From NCBI GenBank assembly GCA_000697355.1, contig JNEN01001256.1, forward strand, positions 186,001 through 250,000: 64,000 bases of DNA, given 5' to 3'. Both the position numbers and the translations under genes were made by a program. The stretch is from Syncephalastrum monosporum B8922. Its lineage: Eukaryota; Mucoromycota; Mucoromycetes; Mucorales; Syncephalastraceae. Every line of letters begins with the position of its first letter. The first letter of the stretch is position 1. Of this stretch, positions 1 to 15,956 are shown one piece after another. Below the pieces are notes generated by a model that searched no databases, was not told the origin of the DNA, and was given only the letters and a program-made list of their open reading frames with translations.

Positions 1-1896
1 GCAAACCCAGACGTTAAATTCCCAGTATTCATTCAACTATTTCCCCTTCCTTCAGTTCACAACTATTCTCCCCCTAGACAACACCATCTTTCATAATCTT
101 AGATTTCAAACACCCATATGTACAGATTATATATCACATCTTTATTCAGTTTACTGTTCTTTACTCATTTATAAAAAGCAACATCGTTTTTTACTCTAAT
201 TAGCATCCAATTTGGATGACCTTTTATGTTATGCGCAGGTCCTCATATTCTGTGCAATACCGCGAAACATTATACAAATCAGGTCAGGTGAAGGCACATA
301 CTAATGCTATGCAATTTACTGGTCCTGATGACAGTATACTTCTGGATCACTGATTTTGTTCTGTTTCGGGTAAGGCTTCGGTCGGTACGGACATGGCATC
401 CGCGCGAACGAGTTAAAAGCCACGCTTTGTGCATGATGCAGCAAGAATGCATTTTGTACATCTCAAGTTTGTTTACTACAGATGAGCTGGTCGTTGTTGT
501 TGTTATTATTTATCACGCGTGCGATAAGTCAACAGAAGGTCGCGTGGTCAATTGTCACTACCACGGACAATGATCTCGGTATTCGGTTAGATAGATTGAT
601 AAAAAATAAAAAAAGCTGATTAGTCCCAGATACGAAAGTGCACTCTTTTCCTTACTTGTGGCACACGAGCTGACATACAAAAGGCAACTCAATCCCAATG
701 GCTGGGTTTCACTTTGATGAAAACAAGTCAAAATGGAGAGAAAAGAAAGAGTCTCAGGGTGGGTTGCTACATCTGCTGTATTTTGCGGAAACTTGGGGAG
801 ATAAAAGTTGTTGTAAAGCGTCACGGTTGCACACTCCTCTTGTATTTCCCAAGCGGACTTAATGAAGCTCAACGCCAGACCGTCTTTCTTTTTCCGTGGT
901 CTCTTCCTGTTCCCGTAAACCTGCACAGAAGGGGCAAACGAACTCTGACACAAATTTCATTGATTTCAACATTGAAGAGAAACATGAGCAACTCCGTGCT
1001 TTGGTTTCATGCATGTTGCATGTCGCAGGAAAAAGTTTTTTTCTGTATATCCGGGCAAGTCAGGTGATGTGACACATTCTTTTTGTATGTTGGCCAAGTG
1101 AGAGATGGTCGTGGCACAGCACCACGTACTCATCCGCCTGTGCCTGGGCTGCTCGCGCTAGCATCAGCCAATCTCGCTGTTTTACTCCCCCGAGAATGGA
1201 TCAATGGAGATCTTCTTTTTTTCTTTACACAAGCTCTATTTGTTGTTTTTTTTTCTGGGGGGGGGGGGCTTGCAAAATTGAACCGCGGAACGGCTGCCGA
1301 AAGTAACGGCACATTGTCTTCACCTTTTTTTTTGTCACTTTCTCTCTCTGGTGTTTTCATCATATTCAGGCACATGCAAAGAGTTACGTCAAAAAGGACC
1401 AAACAGAATGGAAGTTAAACTCGTCTTGTGTGTGGTAGAAGATAGAGTTTTGATTAATGACGTTGATGGGCAAAGGCCGCAGAGCTGCCCTGCCCGTGTT
1501 TGGCATGTGCTTGATTTTTTCCTTTTTTTTTCTTTGCCATGACGAAGTAAGTCCGATTGGGTGTGAAGTGTGAGTGAGTATGAGTGAGTTGTGTGTATGT
1601 TTTTTTTTTCTCGTCAGTCGCTGTTGTAACTTTACGGTTGTTCTTCTTTTGGTGCGGATTGCCCCTTTGTCCCTTTGTTCTTTTTCTTTTCTTGTCATCT
1701 TTTGCTTTGCTATTGGTGTTCCTTTTTCTTTTTTTTTTAATTCAATTTTTACACGACCACCAACACCATCGGCTTATATCTTCTGCTACGGCTCGCATAG
1801 ACTCGACAACTTCAGAGCTGTTCATTGACATTCACACAACACGCGCGCCCTAGCTTAGCCTAGCCTACTCAGCCTACTCAGCTTGATTGCAACAAG
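1..1896. other. Gene-poor upstream region
   Basis: No coding region is supported here. The short open frames are low-complexity and pyrimidine-rich, especially 1210-1260, 1600-1740 and the G10 run near 1259. A degenerate transposon-like fragment lies at 834-899 and is listed separately. The pyrimidine tracts at 1590-1740 and the direct short repeats around 1855-1885 (AGCCTACTC-type) immediately precede the first coding exon of the PAS kinase. They are probably promoter and 5' UTR. Confidence 0.5.
834..899 (-). mobile_element. Fossil transposase-like fragment, copy 1
   Basis: This stretch and 21601-21665 (opposite orientation) share a core of 38 bases with only one mismatch, with weaker similarity beyond it. 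Read on the minus strand it encodes a peptide ending in IKSAWEIQEE. The second copy has the same peptide in the same phase. The pattern resembles the conserved AW...TI..NCW segment near the end of pogo/Fot1-type DDE transposases. That assignment is inference from a short motif. Neither copy keeps a complete open frame, and no terminal repeats were found around either copy. Confidence 0.4.
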
Positions 1897-4800
1897 ATGC
1901 CAGGCACCACCCACGGCAGACTCGCTGATCAACCAAGCATTCTGACAGCACCGCGTGGAGATGCCACCAAGAATGGAGATTCTGACTTGGGGTAATCACC
2001 GTTTCTTTTGAAAAAAAAAGAGAGAGCCAAGAGAGGGAAAATGAGAGAGATATCGAGTGATGATGATAGAGACTGTGCCATCAGGAGCTCTTACTTTCGT
2101 CTCTTGTTTTCCTTTCTCTCTGGCCCCCTCCCCCCATCGCACACACACATTTATATCTGCACACATGCAACCTATATACAGATGCACCCCCCGAAAATAA
2201 GTGGTCGAACCTGTCTCTCACATTGCATTATACTTTTTATTATTATTATTATATGATGCTATCCCTACGCTGCCATAACAGAAGCGACTCGGAGGTCATG
2301 GACAGCCTCGCACCTGCCGCAGACGGATTGATACGGCTTCGGGAGCATCCCGACGACGACCCCGGGCAATGGCAGCAGCGGTCACGCGAAAGGGAAAGCG
2401 TGCGCTTTCCACAGGAGTCGCTCCACAGCTTTCGCTTCTCCTCCTCTTCGTCCTCGTCGAACAATCACGACCTCGTCGAGCTCCGCAAATCGCTGATGAA
2501 CCGCTCTCTCGACTTCATGAAGCATGCTGCGTTCAACCACTCGGACACGCTCCCCGGCCACTACTCGCCCTCTGCCCTCCTGACACACTCGCTCGTCGAC
2601 ACTCGCACCAAGACCAAGTCCGTCGACTACAGCCCCGTCTCTTCCTTTAAGCTCGACCACTACAAGGCCGCCCGACGGCGCCGCCGCAGCAACCCCATGC
2701 CTGGCATCCAGGAGTCTTCCTCGTCGTCGTCCCTTCCAGGCACCCCCGCCGACGAATCCGATCTGAAGAAGCAGCCCCTCTCCTCTTCGTCGACGTCGTC
2801 TTCTCGACCGCTCACGCCCGACGACACCGACGATGTCACGCCCTCGTCCTCGTCCACGCTATCATCCACCAGCACCAACCAACGCAAGCCGTCGCACATG
2901 CTCTTCCCTCACCCCGCCCTTCACAACCCCTCCCGCTTCCTGCCCCAGAATCAAGCCATCCTGACAACATACGACGACTGGCGTGTCATTCTATCCAACG
3001 ACGTCGCTGGCCTGGTCCTGGTCGGCACCGGCGGAAGTTGTCGCGGCCTCGTCGGCACTTGCGTCATTGATTTCATTGAACCTACCTACCGATCCCGTTT
3101 TCTGGACATGGTGATGCGTCGGCGTGACGAGCTCGGCCGGTCCGACGAGAATACAGGTGGCATGGTCCTTATTTGCGGCAACGTGGTACGTTTTTTGCTC
3201 CTTCTAGAGGAGTCAGCCCAACGCAGCCGATCTAAAGCGCATTGCTTTAACACTTTTCTCTTTCCTTCTTTGTAATTAGTTGCCCATTGTCAAACAAGAC
3301 GGGACACGTTCGGCAGCCTCACTCTGGCTAAAGGAGAAGCGAAATGACGCTGGTTCGTCCGTGTACATCTGGATCTTCGAAGAGGTGTTCGAGACTGTGA
3401 TCCACGTGTCCGTTGATATGGATGTAAGCCCAAACTCTAATTTTTAATGCTTTATATGTTCTTCTTTGTCTTTCCTCAATTCACACACACACGCCCTCCC
3501 ATCTCTTTAGGGCACCATTCACTACGTCGACGGCGCTGTCCAGGACCTCTACGGTTATCGCCCTGACGAATTAATCGGTGCTCCCATCGACACATTGATC
3601 CCGTCCCTCGCCAAAGACAAGCGCAGCGGGTGGCAGGACGTGAACCGGTTACGGTCCTTTGGCAGCAAAACCAAGCTCGGCGCACACTTCCCCATCATTG
3701 CCAAGATCCACACCGTCACGCCCCCACCACCACCACCAACACTATCCGACAACACAGCTGCCTGTAACGATGCGCCAAATCATCAGCCGCGCTTTACTCT
3801 TCGTATTACATCCATCCCAATGATCGCCGGTCTGGTGACCATACGGCGGACCGGTATCATTGATGGGTGTAACGCGGCATTTGCCGGGTACATGTTTGGC
3901 CTTTCGCAGGAAGAGCTGGTCAAAAAAGATATTGCCGAGCTCGTGCCTCAATTTCCGCGCTTGCTCCATTGCTTGCAGCGCGACGACCTCCTGCAGCATG
4001 GCATCATCATCAACAACCTGATCTGCCGCAAGCTCGTTGCCGACGACAAGAGTGTTGAAAAATCCCTCGACGGCAAGCCGCGGCGGCTCACGCAGGCCCC
4101 CAATGGCCAGAGCCTGCCGGTCCTGATTGCTATCCACCGTGACCAGACTCCTATTGAGGTGCAGCTGCAGCTCAAGCTCGTGGAGGGCTCGGATGATGTC
4201 TGTGCACTCTGGATCACGTACGACCGCGAGGCGACCTTTGCACGTGTCGGCCACTCCCAGCCTGCGACCACGCCCCCCCTTGAACTCAAACAACACAATG
4301 GCCTTGGCCTCCCCGCCGCGCGCAGGCCTATACCCTCTGACCCAGAACACGATACAAAAGATAAGCCGTCCTCGACGGCGCAGCGCTCCCTCGCAGAAAA
4401 AAAGAAGCAGCAGCACCAGCAGCATCAGGAAGCCGAGCAGTACTCGTCCTCACCGCCGCCCATGCGCATTATCACCAGCTTCACCCGTCCCGACTTCTCA
4501 TCCCAACAACAGCCGCCGCCGAGCTCGCCTGTGTCACCGAGCACGCCAATCACAGTGCGATCCGCCACACTGGAACATAAGCGATCGTCGCTGCAGCATC
4601 AAGTTATGCCCGCCACGCCGCCCGCCCTGGTCTACTCGGCACAGACCAACGCGACCTCAATCGATGACTTTGAGATTCTCGAGAACCTCGGCCAGGGTGC
4701 CTACGGCCTCGTCAAGGTCGCGGTGCGCAAGGGTGACCCGGAGCGCAAAAAAGTCGTGATCAAGTACGTCATCAAGTCGCGCATACTTGTCGACTGCTGG

Positions 4801-5545
4801 ATCAAGGACCGCAAGCTGGGTGTCATCCCTGTCGAGATTCACATCCTGCATACGCTTCGCAAGATCCCACACAAGAACTGCAGCGACATGTGTAAGTGAA
4901 AATTAGAAAAAGAAGATAAAAAGGAGTGCGACAACACGGATGACACACCATACTCATCTTCACTCTTTTTTCTCGCTCTTTCTAGTGGACTATTTTGAAG
5001 ACGACGACCATTACTATATCGTGATGGGTCTCCATGGCGCAGGCATGGACTTGTTTGACTACATTGAGCTCAAGGAAGGCATGGCGGACAAGGAGATCCA
5101 GAGCATCTTTCGCCAGATTGCAGAGGCGGTGCAGCACCTGCACGAGCACAAGATCGTCCACCGCGATATCAAGGACGAGAACGTCGTGCTCGACCAGGAC
5201 GGTGGGGTGCGGCTCATTGACTTTGGGAGCGCGGCGTACCTGAAAGGACGGCGCTACGATACGTTTGTGGGCACGCTCGACTATGCCGCCCCCGAGATCC
5301 TGGCCGGCAAGACGTACGAAGGCCCGCCGCAGGATATCTGGGCCCTCGGCATCCTGCTCTACACGCTCGTATACCGCGAGAACCCGTTTTACGACATTGA
5401 CGAGATTCTGGGGCACGAGCTGCGCGTCCCGTTCGTGCTCTCCGAAGGATCGCTCGACCTTATTCGCAAGATGCTGGACAGAAACGAAGACAAGCGATTG
5501 ACGATTCAGGAGGTGCTGGCCCACCCATGGCTCAACCAAGAATAA
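1897..5545 (+). CDS. PAS kinase (PSK1/PSK2-type serine/threonine kinase)
   Basis: Nutrient-sensing kinase that in yeast controls glycogen, UDP-glucose partitioning and respiration. Exons: 1897-1991, 2282-3185, 3280-3423, 3511-4891, 4986-5545. All phases close to give 1,027 residues. The ATG at 1897 is chosen because its exon splices in phase (GG|A) into the long second exon. Residues 1-250 are Ser-rich and low-complexity. PAS-like sensor segments follow at about 258-380 and 382-430 (DLYGYRPDELIG), with a third like segment near 490-530. The kinase domain occupies about 767-1024, with glycine loop GQGAYG, lysine in VIKYV, catalytic HRDIKDEN, DFGS and APE motifs. The stretch YRENPFYDIDEI is characteristic of this family. 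The linker between sensor and kinase is Gln/Pro/Ser-rich. Identity is secure. Whether it is PSK1 or PSK2 cannot be told. Confidence 0.93.
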
Positions 5546-5887
5546 TTCACAGTTTGCCTTGTTTTCTTTTAAAAAAAAGTGTGTAAATAAGTCTCTCCCC
5601 CATCGAGCTTGGATGAGGGGTTGTATATACTTTTACTTTGCTTTCTCCCTCTCTCTCTCTCTCTCATCTTTCTTTCTATTTTACCCGATATCCCTTCCTT
5701 TTTTTTTTTCTTTTTCTCTCAATTCTTTCACTTCTCGTAGTGTCGTATACATATATACATATATATCTATACTTTTATATTACAGGAGTAGAAGAGTTCA
5801 ATTGATAAATGCGCAGGGAATGGGGATGTGTATACAATGCAACATAATGCGAAGTATGTATGTATTCTATAGAGTCTAACCTCTATT
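5546..5887. other. Convergent 3' region between PAS kinase and TMEM70-like gene
   Basis: Both flanking genes end here, so the 342 bp should contain both 3' UTRs. It is rich in (CT)n and T tracts at 5648-5720, with ATATAT runs near 5750-5780. No gene is seen. Confidence 0.5.
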
Positions 5888-6418
5888 CTAGAAGCCTTGG
5901 CCTACACCGACCTTGTCAACAATGGACTTGATCTCAGACTCCTCTTCGCACAGCTCTGGGTGGATATAGAAGAGTGACTTTGGCTTGGCAGGTCGACCGG
6001 CGACCGTCGCCTTGGCAGCCTCAGGGTCGGTGACCATCCAGGTCGTAAAGATGCGGGTCGACGGTGCAAGCGCAGTGACGGGCACAGTGGTCTGGTGCTC
6101 TTTGGCGAGCAAGTTGAGGGTGTGGATCGTGATCTGGTCGGGCTGGGTCTGGGTAATCTTGGTGACATAGGGCGACATGACCCACTGGATCAAGCCAGTC
6201 GAGGCTGCACTCGTGGCAATGGCAGCACCGACCAGGGCCGTCTTGGCCACCATGGGCACAGGCACGTCAATCATGAACACAAACGGGCTGATGGAGGTTC
6301 CCAGACCCAGCGACGTGATGCTGAATAGCTTGAGCTTCTTGGCGACATTCGAGAGCGGACCCTGGTAGATGGTCGCCTCTTTCTTGGCTGTTGACAGGAA
6401 CCGGCGTAAAACAAGCAT
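5888..6418 (-). CDS. TMEM70-family mitochondrial inner-membrane protein
   Basis: Single exon, 176 residues. TMEM70 proteins assist assembly of ATP synthase and complex I in the inner mitochondrial membrane. The sequence begins with a basic, Arg-rich presequence (MLVLRRFLSTAKK) fitting mitochondrial import. It then has the family signature of a YxGPL start, a KLKLFS segment and two hydrophobic stretches at about 31-50 and 58-78, followed by a soluble C-terminal part ending in RIFTTWMV and LFYIHPEL. The ATG at 6418 faces the PAN6 ATG at 6491 with only 72 bp between. The minus strand also carries a GTAAGT-like donor just before 6490, so a 5' UTR intron overlapping PAN6 exon 1 is possible. Confidence 0.75.
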   Translation of the reverse strand: MLVLRRFLSTAKKEATIYQGPLSNVAKKLKLFSITSLGLGTSISPFVFMIDVPVPMVAKTALVGAAIATSAASTGLIQWVMSPYVTKITQTQPDQITIHTLNLLAKEHQTTVPVTALAPSTRIFTTWMVTDPEAAKATVAGRPAKPKSLFYIHPELCEEESEIKSIVDKVGVGQGF

Positions 6419-6490
6419 AGAGTTGACAACAAGAAAAAGAAAACAAAATAGCAGCTGAGTTTCGACACTGCTTTAAACCTTGCACTTACC
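6419..6490. promoter_or_regulatory. Compact bidirectional promoter between TMEM70-like gene and PAN6
   Basis: Only 72 bp separate the two divergent start codons (6418 minus, 6491 plus). The interval is A/T- and purine-rich with no clear TATA box. Transcripts of the two genes almost certainly initiate very close together or overlap. This is inference from spacing alone. Confidence 0.5.
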
Positions 6491-7483
6491 ATGGATGACA
6501 GTACGTCAAAACACACACACACACACACAGAGCACAGACTCGACTGGCCGCTTTATTGACACTTGACAATAGTAAAGATCCCAGAGGGCATTCAGGTGTT
6601 CACGACGATCCAGACGTTCCGGCACTGGCGCCGTGAAACCCTGCTCAGTGGCAAGACAGTCGGTTTTGTACCGACGATGGGTGCGCTGCATGCCGGCCAC
6701 ATGAGCCTGGCCACGCAAGCCGCCAACGATACCGACGTGGTGTGTCTCTCGATCTTTGTGAATCCGGCTCAGTTCTCGCCGACGGAGGATCTCGCGACGT
6801 ACCCTCGCACGCTGCAGGCCGACCTCGAGACGCTCAAAGAAACGCTGCCCGACAAGGCCTGCGTGGTGTTGGCGCCTTCGGTGGCGGAGATGTATCCCAA
6901 CGGGATCACGCTGGACCGGGCGCAGCAAGAAGGTGCGTTTGTCGAAGTGCTCGGGCTGTCGCATCAGCTCGAGGGCAAGACGCGCCCGCATTTCTTCCGC
7001 GGCGTGGCGACGGTGGTCACGAAGCTGTTCAACATTGTTCAGCCCGAGCATGCCTATTTCGGGCAAAAGGACGTGCAGCAATGCATGGTCCTGAGGCGCA
7101 TGGTGCGCGACCTGCACCTGCCTGTCCAGCTCCACATTGGCCCCACCGCACGTGCTGAGGACGGTCTCGCCCTCTCGTCGCGCAATGCTTACTTGACGGA
7201 GGACCAACGCCACGACGCCCTCGCGCTCTACGCCGCCTTATCACGCATGCAGTCGCTGTACGACCTGGGCATGACCGACGCAGACACTCTCCGTGATGCT
7301 GGCAAGGAGCTTCTTTCCAACTTCCCCAATGTGCGTCTCGATTACATTAGCGTCGCCTCCCCTGATACCCTCAAAGAAATCCAAGGTGCTATTGATCCTG
7401 CTGTCGGCGCCGTCATGAGTGGGGCCGTCTACGTCGGTACCACTCGACTTATTGATAATTTTTTGATCGATGCCCAGCCATAG
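6491..7483 (+). CDS. Pantothenate synthetase (pantoate-beta-alanine ligase)
   Basis: Joins pantoate and beta-alanine with ATP to make pantothenate, the vitamin B5 precursor of coenzyme A. Exons are 6491-6500 and 6573-7483, giving 306 residues. The first coding exon is only 10 nt (MDD plus one base of Ile) and is followed by a 72-nt intron carrying a (CA)n run. This model supplies an ATG; without it the long frame has only a TTG at 6563. Family motifs are complete: FVPTMGALHAGHMSL (the nucleotide-binding HIGH-like motif), FVNPAQF, KTRPHFFRGVATVV, YFGQKD, and SSRNAYL near the C-terminal domain. Length matches fungal PAN6. It is divergent from a mitochondrial-protein gene 72 bp away. Confidence 0.95.
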
Positions 7484-7734
7484 TGTGATGGCGTCGTGCC
7501 CATAGATATGTATAAATCACACAGCAAAGTAAAAATAAAATAGAAGCATGAAGAGACTACATATTGGGGAAATTTTCGTTTTTGTATTGGTGGACGTTGC
7601 TGCGTGCTGTGAGTCATGTGTCTGTGGCAAGAAGAATAAAACACGAGAGAGAGTGTGTGTGTGTGAGTGAGGGACGAATATTGTGTGTGTGTGTGGTTGT
7701 GTATGTGTTTGTGGAAATGTGGAATTGGTGTTGT
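7484..7734. repeat. Convergent 3' region with GT microsatellites
   Basis: Interval between PAN6 and the USP7-like gene stop codon. It contains GAGAGAG/(GT)n tracts at about 7647-7715 and a candidate AATAAA at 7535 on the plus strand. No gene is seen. Confidence 0.5.
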
Positions 7735-12169
<4,435 letters not shown>

Positions 12170-15100
12170 ATCGGAAAGGTCTGCGGCAGACGGTGGAGAG
12201 ACTGCGGCAGGGCGGAAGCGCTTCGGCTGAAAGTAGTTGAAGACCGTGTTGGAAAAAGAGAGAGTGTGTAGTTTTTGGCTTGTTTAAGCCAAAACAGACA
12301 GTGAGCACAAGAAAATAGAGAAGAAAAAGAAGAAGAGCCCTATTTCTGCGACCTCGTACACGTATACACAACGACACACACCAGGACTTTTTGTGGGCTC
12401 TCACACATCCACCACCAGCAACGCGTACGTAACTGCTTGGCCCTCTCTCTCTACATTGTAACCGGGTCGATTTTGAGTTTCCGACACCTAAAACCAATTT
12501 GTAACCCATGCTACTCTTCTGCCTTCTCTCTTCTCTCTTTTCTCTTTTCTGTACTATGCTTCTTCCCTTTCTTTTTTCTGTTTTTTTTATAATTGAAAAT
12601 ACAAGACAGACCGCCGATCCCCATTAGTACCACGAGAGCATTGGTTGACGAGCGACGCCCGCTGCAACCGTGCACTCGTCCTTATATATATCTATATATT
12701 ATATTACGCCCATCAAGGAAAACACGGCTGTCGTGGGAAGCACTTCTTGAAGGGCCGATGGCGGGAAAGAGAAAAAGGAAAGGAAACAAAGAGGTTGGGA
12801 ATGGGGCGCATACCCCCATATTTCCCTCATCCATGTTGAGCAACTTTCGCATTGTCGCCCCACCTGCGTGTACGATATGAGCAAATTTTATGGATGTTCT
12901 GCAGGCCCTATCCCTGAGATCCCCTGCACCCTCACTTTTGTGCGGATACCCATTACTTATGCACGGTTCTATCTAAGAGCAAAAGTATGCCCCAATCAGT
13001 ACCTCCAAGCCTGGCATGATTCCGTTCTTCAGTCCAATTTCACAGGAGGAAAAAGGAAAGAAAAACATTATCATAATGGCATTGACGACTTCCCACTCTG
13101 ACTTTTACATTCGGGCTCAATTTGTGAATGCTGGACGGAACGAATGCTTGCTCGGATTTTTGGCCAGAAACACGATAAACACGTTTCCCCTTATTTCTCG
13201 ATGCCAAGACTCATAGCTGGCCGAAAATGGGCTAGCGGCCTTGCTTTGTGCATGATCAGGGCTGCCCGAAGTGAGTGTCCCTGGCAATAGGATACAAAAT
13301 TTTACATTATCTTGAGGAAACATGTCACATAAAACGCGAAAGGTCCACACGCAGGCGGCAGTGGAAGGTGGGGGTCCTTTGCTTCTTGCTATTGCTGTAC
13401 GAGGCACAGCAAACAGATGGCTGCTTCCCTTGATGTATGTGCACGGATGCGGGTGCGGCATATGTGACATGCATGTAAAGCAAAAAATATTGAGGCAGAA
13501 ACAAACATCATCCGGCTCACTCAGTGTTTGTCCATGTGTATCCTGATTTAGATACATCTCAGATGAAGGACGCGGGCTCGTTGACGATGTCTTTCATCGA
13601 TAAGATCTCTGCACATCGCCCAAATCCAAGTGCGCAAGTCACATACATAGTTCGAACTGTGATATTTTCTTTTTTATCTACTCTACCGATGAATGCAGTA
13701 CTGTACATGACGTGGAAGACAATAGGACATACTGCTTCCTTTTAGACCTTTTCCCCCCTTGCAAGCCTAACGCTAATTACTGGGTACGTATGGTAACTCA
13801 TAATGCGACGCTATGTACTTGGGGTAGTAGCACATCAAATAAATAATGACACTGGCCTGAGATGATGATCTGTCGCTACCTGTTTCTCGAGGTTCGTCTA
13901 CTTTCTAGGGTACAAATTATATGTGTATTGATATAATGACACCACTTAATGTGGAACAGTATCATGGAGCATATAATTTGCACGTATTGGGAAAGGAAAT
14001 GGCAGCTTTGCCTGTACCCTGTCGTGTCATGTTAGCCGTTCCTCCTCTGTTGTCGAAGACACGTACTTTATTAGGTCGCGATTTGCATACGCACTAAGGT
14101 CGTTGCCCTGATCATCTTTTCTGTCTTCCTTATTTTTGTTAGCTTTTTGCGCAGCTTCTGCAGCAAGATCAAGCATGACGTATTTATAAAGGGATGGAGC
14201 GTGACCAGCGCAAATGATCCTATATCCGTAGGTACGGACATAGAAGACAAAAAAGACGGAGGACGTCCCGCTTTCACATTCCGGGTGAGGCTAGTCGTGT
14301 GCGGAGGTGGAGATGAGCGGTAGGACATCATCTTATTGCCTCTCCATCCCTCCCCCCAACCAAAAACTACCAACACACTAAATCAAGAACCCTTCCTATC
14401 AACTTGACAAGCATTAGATATGACATAGAAGATAGGAGACGTTGTGAGTATGTGAGATTGACATGTCTTTAGCGCCTTTTTTTAATGATTCAGACAGAAT
14501 GAATCTTTTTTGTCCAGAAAGCGGGCAGAAGATAAAAAGGAAATATATTGTATACAGCGGATGACGGTGCGGCTTCCCTAGCCAGAAGGTTCTAATAGTA
14601 GCGGTGGTAGTAAAAATAAATTATGCAATCAACAAAGGACAGTCGTGATGCGATGCGACTTGATGGAAATAAAGCTTTAAATTGGATGTTTTATTTCGTG
14701 CGATTGGAGAACACCCTAGATGGAGGGACATATCGTGCAAACAGAGACAGAGCAAAAAGAACGGATAAGCTGGCACATGTCGAGAGCAATCATACCGGAT
14801 TTAAGCTGTACGTAGTCACGAAACAATAAAATAAGAAGGAGAATAGGCTCTACAGGGCGAGTGACAGACAGAGAGAGAGAGAGAGAGCACACTGCCAAGA
14901 AGGTTATGTATTTGATATTCTGCATGTGAGCAATGACGGCAGCCGCCACGATAGCGATGTCCATGTTTGAATATCCGCCCCTTGTGATCGTGAACATCAC
15001 CGTGCAGAACTTCTTTGTTGTGTTCTACAAAATATAGAGCGCTCGTCATCGGCTCGGATCCGCGCGTGTACCCCGACAAGCACAAAAGCGACACATGATG

Positions 15101-15956
15101 ATGCTGGTGATACTATTGGGTGAATGGTGGGGGCCACTGCCTGCAAGGCGACTGCCCTAAAACTCCAGGCTACCGGGTCGACCGGAAACGAAAATGTCGC
15201 TCCAGTATGATCGGCACGCAGCAAAAAAAAAAAAAGTGCCTCTGGTCCTCGCATCAGAAACCATGACGTGTGATCGAGTAAAATATTTCTTTTTTGCCGC
15301 ACAAGAAATGACACGCACAGGGCACAGGCATGCGATAGGGTGCGTGTGTGTGTGTGCGTGTGCGATGTGTAGAGCGTATGGTTGATTTAGGCTGGTCCAA
15401 TGGATTTGGAGAACACAAATTAAGTGAATAATGAAGGTGTTCAAGAATGGATAACCGACCAGAAAGGAAGACAGCAAAAGGAGAGAACCCATTGTCCGCG
15501 GAGAAAAAAAAAAGGATCATGGCACGGCGTTGGGAGAGCAAGTTTTGCGACTGTCTCAGCGGATCAGCCAGATAAAAAAAAAGCAAAGTTGGGTTGCGAT
15601 GAATTGGATGAGATAGTGATACTCTGATATTATTTGACAAAGCGACGTTCCTGAGCCAGAAGTGAAGCAAATCACAGGGGATATCGTTTGGGGGGAGAGG
15701 GGCAGCACAATGAGGTTATTTTGCCTGTGGTGAGAAAATGCTCAATTGCTGCATATGGCTTGGACAAGACATCCCACCATGAGTGACGATAATCTCATAT
15801 AAACCAGCCATCTTCGTCGTTTTTTGTCTCTTTCACTCTCTCAATCAAGTCTACCCTTTTTGCTTTTTTTTTTCTTCTTCTTTGTATCATATCGCTTGAA
15901 AATCCAAACACCACCGTTTTTCGCGTGTGTGCTGTATTTCTATAAATATTTGGTTT
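12170..15956. other. 3.8-kb region without a recognised gene
   Basis: Divergent interval between the USP7-like gene and the acidic protein gene. Short open frames occur on both strands (for example 13117-13557 minus). They have unusual composition, no family resemblance and no connecting splice pattern. Features seen: T-rich tracts at 12510-12590, a TATATATCTATATATT run at 12684-12700 that could belong to the minus-strand promoter, (GA)n at 14871-14887, (TG)n near 15340-15362, and A/T homopolymers. There is no RNA gene or transposon end that I can identify. Confidence 0.5.
15941..15948 (+). promoter_or_regulatory. TATA box of the acidic-protein gene
   Basis: TATAAATA, preceded by a T/C-rich stretch at 15810-15895. 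It lies only 16 bp before the first ATG at 15957. That spacing would favour translation from the later ATG at 15978 if transcription starts 25-35 bp downstream. Confidence 0.45.

Noticed and set aside
3742..4425. 227-codon antisense frame over PAS kinase
   Set aside because: Shadow of a long GC-rich exon; no family resemblance.
13117..13557. 146-codon minus-strand frame
   Set aside because: Composition is non-coding-like, rich in Cys, His and Pro without pattern, no splice partners and no recognisable domain.
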